From the NCBI GenBank assembly GCA_016415585.1, contig CP066552.1, positions 2,666,001 through 2,730,000 on the forward strand: a stretch of 64,000 bases of DNA. The letters are read 5' to 3'. Source of the stretch: Pectobacterium carotovorum (GTDB taxonomy: Bacteria; Pseudomonadota; Gammaproteobacteria; Enterobacterales; Enterobacteriaceae). The stretch's first letter is position 1. Every line of letters starts with the position of its first letter. Below, in pieces: positions 57,801 to 64,000 of the stretch. Made by a program: the position numbers and the translations under genes. Under the pieces are notes generated by a model. That model searched no databases, was not told the DNA's origin, and worked only from the letters and a program-made list of their open reading frames with translations.

Positions 57801-60800
57801 TAATGATGGTGGTAAATCTGGAATGCTTATTGTGTTAGATTCGAGAACACCTTATTATTACGTTAGCAAAGGAAAAGATATCTTAGATGAAATTAAATTC
57901 TCTATGCCTTACAATGCTGGAGAAAAAAAGCCCTATTACATGCCAGGCTATCACCTAGACCATAAACCAAGATTTCTACCAAGTGGCTATGAAAAACTTC
58001 AAGGGCTTATTAACGGAAAATATAATTTTGATTTATATTTTAATCAAAAAAATCCAAATTCGATGAACATACCAAGCATTTCCTCACTACTTGCAAATAC
58101 GATCGAAGCCGATTATAAAAATAGAAAAACACATATTGAAAATAACACTTTAGTTCTCAGAGCGATTCTTGGCTCTCATATCCCTGACCCAGATGTCAGT
58201 GTAACTCAGGTAAGATATAATCTTGGTTTCTCATGGGATAATTTGACCCCAGCAGAGTATCTGAATTCATTTTCACGACCATTTGCTAAACTCAGCGGAC
58301 TGGTTCAGTTAATAGCTAGCGACATTACAAGCGAAACAATACAAGAAACAGATAGAAATGTAAAACGATCTGAATATATAGGAAGCTGGATTGACATCAG
58401 TTTAGGGGCAGCGACTTCATTTACTCCTCAGGGGTTGGTTCTAAATGGATTGCAATCAGCAGCAGAAATAACTAGTGATGTCGTAGAGGGGAAGACCCTT
58501 GACCCGTTATCGATTGCCGCTTTAATTTTAATGTGCATTCCTGGAGAAAAAATTGTAGCTAAAATAGGAAAGTTCAGCAATGTTGGAAGTAATTCCATTA
58601 AATACGCACTGGCAACTGGAAATAAAATAGTCGACCTGGCAATCGTTGGGAGAAGCATAAAAACGGCTGTGGAAACTAGAGATCCTCTTGCTATTTATCA
58701 GGCCTTTCTGACCACTGGAATGAGTATTCATAACTCTTATGAAATGGCAAAGAATATGTCGGCCAAGCTAAATATCCCAAAAAAAATGGAGATACTCAGT
58801 AAAAACGAATCCATCCAGGAGCAAGGAAACAAAAGTCAGCGTCCTGAAATCGATACTTCAACCTCTCATGCTGATTACCCGTTAAATGAAAACCCACCCG
58901 AATCGTTGTTATCACGGACACAGATCCTACAGTATAACGCCAGTTCATTGCGTTTTGGGCCGATCAAACCCAGCCCGTTAGATATGAATATTATTTCTGA
59001 ACCCAGAGCTAAAGAACTGGAGAGCCAAGTATTATATAATTTTGGGACATCCAATAAACAGACAGATTTGCCCCCAAAAGAAAAGCAATACTATGACAGT
59101 CTCGTTTCCTATTATAAAAAAAATGCTCAATGGGAGGAATATCTGGAGAAAGGAAAACGGAAATATGAACAGTTGAATGAGAGATTCCCTCATACGATAT
59201 CAAAACACGATGAATATCGACTTCGCTATGAAGAGAGTACTAGGCCCGACACTAAACCGATACTTTATATAAACAATGACGGTACCGTAGATAGATTTGT
59301 AGGAACGGTTACTGATATAAACGTTAAAGGAGAACAGACACCTCATTATACATTCGGAACGTCTGATGACGGAAGAGCACTCGTCGTCGATGGACTCATT
59401 TTGGGTGATCCATACAAAGAACGGGATGTTCAGATAACCAGGAAAGAAATAGGGGAACCGTTGAAAATGTATCAAATTCAGGGTGAGTTCATAAAGAAAA
59501 ATGAGCGACTACTTGACAATATTGAATTTATTTCTCGGATGAATATCACTAATGCCAAAACACGGACTGTATTGCATCTGGCGTTGGGTGAAGAAAGGCT
59601 CCACGCGAGTGAGAAAAAACCGATAGTGCTGAAGCCAGAAGGAACGACGAAGGACGCCTTTAGTGCCATGCTAACCACGCCTGACGTCAAGCCGACAGCG
59701 CGTATGTTACGCCACTATCCGGAATTTAGTAAGCAAATAAAAGAGATACGCATCCAGTCTATGACGCAGATCACCTTGGTTCTCGAACCGATTAGTCAGT
59801 CAGCAGAAAGCACGACAGTGAAAACACCGCAACCAGCATCTCAGGGGCATTTACGAGCAGATGATAATCTATCGGAATATGAAAAAAGGGGTCTGTGGAC
59901 AGTATATTCAGGAGTCTCTGGGAGGCATCAAACAACATTTGACCAAGTTACCGAACATCGCATAAATCTTAATAAATTCACCAAATTAGTACTCTTCAGA
60001 AAATTTTCCGATATAAGAATACGTTCTTTTGATTTAAACTCTTCGAAATACAAAGACAGTAATGAATTTACTCTCGCCCATATAGATTTCGCCACTAAAA
60101 AAACCGATCAAGTTCTATCTTCTGATGCACTCATCGCATCGGTTAACGACATGAAAGAGAAGACAGATCAATTAATGAATCAGATTGATTTATATTCAGG
60201 AAGCGACAAAGAAGCCATCACCGAGAATATGAGACTCACCCAGAAGGCACTGGATGATATAAAAATTAATATAAATTCTCCTAATGCCTTTTCGAAGGTT
60301 ACCACTTATGCACTGGTCAGAAAAAACTCACAACCTGGAGATATAAATAATCATTACGGATTAGTTAACTTTGATTTTAAAATTTATAACTCCGAACTTC
60401 ACCTTCGTTTCCTTACTGCTCACCCTTACGTCAGTATAAATAAATACCCTACATTTAGGGATTATCTGATTAGAAAAGATTTTTTTTCTACATCCGACAT
60501 CTCTCGATATAATATAAAAAATGTAGCTCGATACCTTGGTGCTAAAGCGATACGTAGTGAGATTGATTTTGATAACTCCATTCCCGATCTTAAAGTAAAG
60601 TCATTTTCATTTGAAGGAGCTAATCCTATTATTCAAAAAATCGGTTATAAAATTGAAAGTATTTCTCATATTTTTTCAAAAAAAAATGTTTTTGATATGT
60701 CATATCCCATTGGCAATTTGGAAGAGAGTCAAACCCACCAAACAGATAACGATTATTTTCAGGAGAATTTAGAAAAAATTAAAGCTAATGTAAGAGATTC

Positions 60801-61797
60801 ATTCACACCCATTGAACCCATAAAAATAGTATCCAACGCAGCAGCGGAGGAAGCCATAAAAAAGATAATGAGTGACGGCAATGCAGATATAATATCCTGG
60901 AATATTATTGATAGTAAAAGCAACGTAGATAATGAGTTAAGAGACTTTTCTGATAAAGTCATTGCCGCTGTTGAAGAGTCATATAAAAAAGTATCTAACG
61001 TAAAATCTCTTTTTGATTTGGCAGAATCTCGCCCCGATATTAAGGCTGAATTTAAAGAACTGCTTAATGAGGCCACTGGATTAAACGACGAAATTGTCAT
61101 TGATATTGACAAAACAGACATTCCTACTATATCTAACATGGTCTACAATAAATTTAAAAGTAATATAAATAGTCTAGAGAATTTTTTGCTGGCACAAAAG
61201 ACAGGAAAATATGACTCTTTTGTTTTATTTAAATATCACCAATTTGATTCGTCCAAACCTGATGCCTTTGCCCTGCCCTATGACAGGAAGAAAAGAATTC
61301 TGCTGGCTATGCTACCAGATCATCAACGCCACGGTGGATTAGTTGACACAGTGACCCATGAAGCCTCACATAATGCTTTTCACGCACAGGATTATACCTA
61401 TATAGGAAATGTACGAGAGGAAACCGGTTCATTCCCTTCTTCATTTGAGCATTCAGCTCGCGATTCGAGGCATTTTTATGAAAATGAACGGACAGCCAAA
61501 TTGAGCGCAAGATATGCTTTAAGATTGCCCGAAAATGCTAACATCATCGAAGAGTTTAAAGATCTGGCATATGTTCTTTTGCAAAACAGCAAGCTAATTA
61601 AAGCAGACACGCTTCTGAATTCTGCGGAATATAATGCATACATGATTGACGTTTTAAGTCGTGCCAAAATAAAAGACTCACATATTCGTTTCGAGACTGC
61701 CGTATCCAAAAACAAACGTTCTGTTTATGAGAAAAATAATAAGCTTGATGATACCGTCATGTTGGCAGCACTGAGTCTTTATCTTAATCGAGGCTAA
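54856..61797 (+). CDS. giant protein (2313 aa), putative toxin/effector with C-terminal zincin-like motif
   Basis: Family not recognised. No Sec signal peptide. Residues about 45-650 are helical and charged with coiled-coil-like stretches. Hydrophobic segments occur at about 680-725 (LIRWGFLVVCLEGVKL onward), 750-780 (VVLSLPPGLATMLGITSI) and 1184-1240 (LNGLQSAAEITSDV, LSIAALILMCIPG), as in translocation domains of large toxins. Residues 1250-2080 are mixed and hydrophilic. Near the C terminus VTHEASHNAFH carries HExxH (His2168-His2172), the zinc-metallopeptidase signature; a later Glu (REETGS or ENERTAK) could be the third ligand. The gene is AT-rich, especially after 57.5 kb, and lies beside a dead IS3 element at a place where E. 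coli has none, suggesting acquisition. Secretion route and target unknown. Confidence 0.72.
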   Translation: MLFFNTLTGKENLFVIPENKPHNIEHQPDIPAANHPDSSDEEVGFDLTALRDHQHAIINSYLPEFYEFQQTGCNTLYPKPVDINALQARINSMQIPTLLQPLQTQLEQTANAFLDRFRQFRKEIDWNNNSLEFIRFRLAVRKAGWDDQQTRDYNEALKYANRLGYYLSGTLNLIDLLNGNLEWQTSEETIRKTGHNVLLNELLPVDTDDHNNQYCAQIRANLAKKHPDNIKFNAIVNSVTWDDRMASEALYTELERLSKRLLSGIALTKNHAKKIDKKSESSGIIRDIVALCQVLLDVIEIIKCLGKQIRPLTNKLLEEHKLSGQKEEFTLAEVAKQQLMTLWKVAGKSTLEFKSDFRMMSDKAQKNVHRIPHTLSCSSITDADTNKAVFQAGIMLLDKIQQTEFGVHKARQASRLLQQAVTHYSELERTISDMPSNKILDARLRFESGRWQEKVKILKKRLQQTIDEITTLTEEYVKQKFLSALRNELNRPRPLASNSIISDFDIQVKMAVDKLASIEQSLSQALLRLSEHGETDNKEFDGHTITLLQNLKCIKGQLKTNITKVTGRSINNFSRTGMLARRMGEVHEMEKQRYLRSLSSEDLPAAQQQYDILFFELIQHYLPILSKEPDPQGDKFLQRLRLEANNAAKGTTIYPTTMTDILAGMKSPEQAIRNWSERKLIRWGFLVVCLEGVKLIPNLAAFPLRGAIKFVITSAKVAWIAHKGRKGIRGGESDITDEIAEYAKWSYKTAAIKVVLSLPPGLATMLGITSIALNVYEGGLEDAGRKIAKAIMGEAPWHALNAESRMAVEAYTTTLVNAGMKEEEAGLMGHTSVLQQQTDTKPFSDNSDEDVDQHRIGRKWEAADEMMLKSGSILDKLKILPDEYESDTVQTKNRFERSITIKALQVKDVDFNQNGHYKDFSSDKKKTTYLHAIKYLLLQIENDENLSQKIRHNAYLSRIGAPLLVPVDISGYKLNNTLLLPDNDGGKSGMLIVLDSRTPYYYVSKGKDILDEIKFSMPYNAGEKKPYYMPGYHLDHKPRFLPSGYEKLQGLINGKYNFDLYFNQKNPNSMNIPSISSLLANTIEADYKNRKTHIENNTLVLRAILGSHIPDPDVSVTQVRYNLGFSWDNLTPAEYLNSFSRPFAKLSGLVQLIASDITSETIQETDRNVKRSEYIGSWIDISLGAATSFTPQGLVLNGLQSAAEITSDVVEGKTLDPLSIAALILMCIPGEKIVAKIGKFSNVGSNSIKYALATGNKIVDLAIVGRSIKTAVETRDPLAIYQAFLTTGMSIHNSYEMAKNMSAKLNIPKKMEILSKNESIQEQGNKSQRPEIDTSTSHADYPLNENPPESLLSRTQILQYNASSLRFGPIKPSPLDMNIISEPRAKELESQVLYNFGTSNKQTDLPPKEKQYYDSLVSYYKKNAQWEEYLEKGKRKYEQLNERFPHTISKHDEYRLRYEESTRPDTKPILYINNDGTVDRFVGTVTDINVKGEQTPHYTFGTSDDGRALVVDGLILGDPYKERDVQITRKEIGEPLKMYQIQGEFIKKNERLLDNIEFISRMNITNAKTRTVLHLALGEERLHASEKKPIVLKPEGTTKDAFSAMLTTPDVKPTARMLRHYPEFSKQIKEIRIQSMTQITLVLEPISQSAESTTVKTPQPASQGHLRADDNLSEYEKRGLWTVYSGVSGRHQTTFDQVTEHRINLNKFTKLVLFRKFSDIRIRSFDLNSSKYKDSNEFTLAHIDFATKKTDQVLSSDALIASVNDMKEKTDQLMNQIDLYSGSDKEAITENMRLTQKALDDIKININSPNAFSKVTTYALVRKNSQPGDINNHYGLVNFDFKIYNSELHLRFLTAHPYVSINKYPTFRDYLIRKDFFSTSDISRYNIKNVARYLGAKAIRSEIDFDNSIPDLKVKSFSFEGANPIIQKIGYKIESISHIFSKKNVFDMSYPIGNLEESQTHQTDNDYFQENLEKIKANVRDSFTPIEPIKIVSNAAAEEAIKKIMSDGNADIISWNIIDSKSNVDNELRDFSDKVIAAVEESYKKVSNVKSLFDLAESRPDIKAEFKELLNEATGLNDEIVIDIDKTDIPTISNMVYNKFKSNINSLENFLLAQKTGKYDSFVLFKYHQFDSSKPDAFALPYDRKKRILLAMLPDHQRHGGLVDTVTHEASHNAFHAQDYTYIGNVREETGSFPSSFEHSARDSRHFYENERTAKLSARYALRLPENANIIEEFKDLAYVLLQNSKLIKADTLLNSAEYNAYMIDVLSRAKIKDSHIRFETAVSKNKRSVYEKNNKLDDTVMLAALSLYLNRG

Positions 61798-62101
61798 GGA
61801 TTGAATCTCCTTCGACCATCTATTGGATTCACTTATGGTTCGTGTTTACCCGTCGCCCCACCACGGCGACGCCCCCACTCGACATTGAAGCTCGCGCTGT
61901 ATTAGCATACCGCAATCTGTCGTCAGCTTTGCAGTCTTAGACCACACTTAACGTCATAGCAGTTGCTGACGCAGACGGATAAAGCGGTTTTTAACGCACA
62001 GGATGACGCTGAGCTGACACATCGTTAAGCCACATTTGCCATGCAAAAGAAAACGCCGACAGCGGAAGCTGTCGGCATTTTCTTATGACAGGTACGGTGG
62101 C
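61798..62101. other. gap between the giant gene and osmE
   Basis: About 300 bp with no gene. It holds the hairpin at 62055-62076 and otherwise unremarkable sequence. Confidence 0.5.
62048..62083. terminator. terminator at the osmE end
   Basis: Perfect 9-bp stem GCCGACAGC/GCTGTCGGC with 4-nt loop GGAA (62055-62076). It is flanked by A-rich DNA on the left and ATTTTCTT on the right, so it can stop osmE (minus) and read-through from the giant gene (plus). Confidence 0.85.
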
Positions 62102-62431
62102 TTAGCGCTGTGGGTTAGTATCGTAAGCTTGGCAGCTCTGGAAACCTTTATTGAGCACATGTCCAGTCTCGTTGTAGCTAACGAAATAGTTCTGTGCAGT
62201 ACCATCACGGTTCTTCAGCAGATAATCGCTACAGGTTCCCTTGGCATTCACCAGACGTTTTTCTACCCCGCTGCCTGCAAGTTGATGAACCTGCTGCTTC
62301 GTCATTCCTACCTTCACACCTTTCACCACCGGCTCATTAACATAACTTTCTGCCTTATTATAAGCCGAACATCCCGCCAACATGACAGCACCCGCTGCCG
62401 CAATACATATCAGTAATCTGTTATTCTTCAT
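62102..62431 (-). CDS. osmE: osmotically inducible lipoprotein OsmE
   Basis: 109-aa small lipoprotein: lipobox MLAGC (Cys21) and a SmpA/OmlA (BamE-like) domain with [29 protein letters not shown] and QSCQAYDT. E. coli OsmE is induced by osmotic stress and stationary phase; its role is not defined. Divergent from nadE, as in E. coli. Confidence 0.94.
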   Translation of the reverse strand: MKNNRLLICIAAAGAVMLAGCSAYNKAESYVNEPVVKGVKVGMTKQQVHQLAGSGVEKRLVNAKGTCSDYLLKNRDGTAQNYFVSYNETGHVLNKGFQSCQAYDTNPQR

Positions 62432-62656
62432 CTCATTACCTCATTATTAATGGGTCACCCTAAGGCTAGTCGGCAGCGTCCACTTTTTCAAATTATAAGG
62501 AGAGTATGTAACCTATTGGCCAATAGTCTAAAACGGGTTATCTATAGGGAAAATAGCTACCTGACAGCTTGTTCTTTTTCTTCACGCCAATTCGTTTTAC
62601 ACTCAGGCAATCGTAATAATTCTTTTGCAGTATCAATAAGTTCAGGAGGGGATGGC

Positions 62657-63481
62657 ATGTCATTACAAAACGACATTATCACTGCGTTGGGAGTGAAAAG
62701 CAGCATCGAACCAGCACAGGAAATCCGTGTTAGCGTTGATTTTTTAAAGAATTATCTGAACGCTCACCCGTTCGTTACGTCGTTAGTTTTGGGTATCAGC
62801 GGAGGTCAGGATTCCACGCTGACCGGCAAACTGTGCCAGATGGCTATCACGGAATTACGCAATGAAACCGGAAATTCTCGCTATCAGTTCATCGCCGTGC
62901 GCCTGCCTTACGGCGTGCAGGCGGATGAAGCCGACTGTCAGGACGCCATCGCCTTCATCCAGCCAGACCGCGTATTAACCGTCAACATCAAGCCTGCGAT
63001 CGAGGCCAGTGAAGCCACCTTACGTGCCATTGGCGTAGAGCTTTCCGATTTTGTAAAAGGTAACGAGAAAGCCAGAGAACGCATGAAAGCGCAGTACAGC
63101 ATCGCAGGTATGAATGCCGGCCTCGTCGTCGGCACCGATCATGCGGCAGAGGCGGTAACGGGCTTTTTCACCAAATACGGTGATGGCGGTACCGATATCA
63201 ACCCGATTTTCCGACTGAACAAGCGGCAGGGCAAAGCGCTGCTACGCGAACTGGGCTGCCCTTCTCATCTTTATACCAAAGCCCCCACCGCCGATCTGGA
63301 AGAAGACCGTCCGTCCCTCCCCGATGAAGTCGCTCTCGGTGTGACCTATGAGAAGATCGACGACTATCTGGAAGGCAAGCAGATCGAGGCTAATGATGCG
63401 GCCACTATCGAAAACTGGTATCGCAAAACCGAACACAAGCGTCGTCCGCCGATTACCGTTTTTGATGATTTCTGGCGATAA
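62657..63481 (+). CDS. nadE: NH3-dependent NAD+ synthetase
   Basis: 274-aa enzyme making NAD+ from nicotinate adenine dinucleotide, ATP and ammonia. N-type PP-loop GISGGQDST, then [16 protein letters not shown] and [20 protein letters not shown] 62657 follows CAGGAGGGG; the frame is open to 62450 but that section is promoter DNA. Closed by a strong terminator. Confidence 0.97.
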   Translation: MSLQNDIITALGVKSSIEPAQEIRVSVDFLKNYLNAHPFVTSLVLGISGGQDSTLTGKLCQMAITELRNETGNSRYQFIAVRLPYGVQADEADCQDAIAFIQPDRVLTVNIKPAIEASEATLRAIGVELSDFVKGNEKARERMKAQYSIAGMNAGLVVGTDHAAEAVTGFFTKYGDGGTDINPIFRLNKRQGKALLRELGCPSHLYTKAPTADLEEDRPSLPDEVALGVTYEKIDDYLEGKQIEANDAATIENWYRKTEHKRRPPITVFDDFWR

Positions 63482-63493
63482 GTCATCGCGATG

Positions 63494-63533
63494 AACAAAC
63501 CGGGCGTGGATAACGGCGTCCGGTTTGTTTTTG
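63494..63533 (+). terminator. terminator after nadE
   Basis: Long stem AACAAACCGGGCG / CGTCCGGTTTGTT (one mismatch or bulge) with a T-rich end. Confidence 0.85.
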
Positions 63534-63569
63534 GTTTCTTCTGCACAGACTTCATAACCGGGTATGAAT

Positions 63570-64000
63570 ATGACGCCACAGCGCGCCACGCTCACGGGCC
63601 TACTGGCGATCGTTTTATGGAGCACATCCGTCGGGCTTATCCGTAGTCTGACAGAAGCGCTCGGCCCCATCGGCGGCGCCGCGATGATTTATTCCACCAG
63701 CACGCTATGTCTTCTGGCCTTTTATGGTCTTCCCCGCATTAAAACGCTACCCAGAATCTATTTATTCGCAGGCGGTGCGATGTTTGTCTGCTACGAGATA
63801 TTTCTGTCACTGTCCATCGGGCTAGCGGATAGCCGCATGCAGGCGATAGAAATAGGGATGATTAACTATTTGTGGCCCAGTTTGACCATTCTTTTTTCTC
63901 TTTTTATCAATCAGCAGAAAAGTCGTTTCCTGCTCTGGCCCGGTCTCGCGCTCGCGCTGGGCGGCATCATATGGATTATGAAAGGAGAAAGTGATTGGAC
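63570..64000 (+). CDS. yddG: aromatic amino acid exporter YddG (3' end outside window)
   Basis: First 143 codons of a DMT-superfamily (EamA) exporter: MTPQRATLTGLLAIVLWSTS, then VGLIRSLTEALGPIGGAA and EIGMINYLWPSLTILFSLF. These match E. coli YddG, which exports aromatic amino acids and is also linked to paraquat efflux. Four to five membrane helices are present before the window ends. ATG 63564, two codons upstream, is an equal start candidate. No stop inside the window. Confidence 0.9.
   Translation, partial: MTPQRATLTGLLAIVLWSTSVGLIRSLTEALGPIGGAAMIYSTSTLCLLAFYGLPRIKTLPRIYLFAGGAMFVCYEIFLSLSIGLADSRMQAIEIGMINYLWPSLTILFSLFINQQKSRFLLWPGLALALGGIIWIMKGESDW

Noticed and set aside
1-64000. CRISPR arrays, rRNA, tRNA or prophage
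   Set aside because: No regularly spaced identical repeats, RNA gene signatures or phage structural genes were seen.

Overview
The window is chromosomal DNA of a soft-rot plant pathogen of the Pectobacterium type (Enterobacterales). The housekeeping gene order (pth-ychF; ycgL-minCDE-rnd-fadD-yeaY-tsaB-yoaA/yoaB-yoaH-pabB-nudL-sdaA-yoaE-manXYZ-yobD-mntP-rlmA-cspC-yobF) is that of Escherichia coli and relatives. Between these blocks sit pectin-catabolism genes (kdgF, kduD, pelW, togMNAB, kdgM, paeX) typical of Pectobacterium and Dickeya. No rRNA, tRNA, prophage or CRISPR array was seen.

Layout: 1-7.9 kb has pth (its first base lies just outside), ychF, a YbiR-type anion transporter, a divergent MFS exporter/LysR pair, a metallo-beta-lactamase-fold membrane protein and a periplasmic orphan. 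At 7.9-12.7 kb is an accessory locus: a putative RNA-repair cassette (ATP-dependent RNA ligase plus HD-Pnk end-healing enzyme). It is followed by an AT-rich insert with an orphan small gene, then a second, broken copy of the cassette that lacks most of the ligase and has a 64-bp frameshifting deletion in HD-Pnk. From 12.8 to 35.6 kb lie the cell-division-site genes minCDE, fatty-acid activation, tRNA t6A synthesis, folate, serine and mannose-PTS genes, the Mn exporter mntP under a yybP-ykoY riboswitch, and cspC with a tiny yobF.

From 36 to 40 kb, after a gap holding a possible 34-aa membrane protein and a dispersed repeat, is a Fur-boxed SitABCD/YfeABCD metal importer, then yniA-yniB-yniC. 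From 43 to 53 kb is a pectin-utilisation cluster. KdgM admits oligogalacturonides through the outer membrane, PaeX removes acetyl groups, TogMNAB imports them, PelW cleaves them in the cytoplasm, and KdgF and KduD feed the unsaturated uronates toward KDG. KdgR-type operators precede kdgF and pelW. The kduI step is represented only by a C-terminal gene remnant.

From 53 to 62 kb come a LexA-boxed ydjM, a 471-bp skeleton of an IS3-family element, and a single 2313-codon gene for an unrecognised protein. That protein has long helical regions, hydrophobic segments and a C-terminal HEASH (HExxH) zinc-protease-like motif. It is the strongest candidate for an undescribed effector or toxin. The window closes with osmE, nadE and the start of yddG.

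A family of dispersed imperfect repeats (full copies near 22.1, 22.8, 34.0 and 36.2 kb; partial at 11.45 and 29.45 kb) punctuates intergenic gaps and marks the edge of the duplicated RNA-repair copy.
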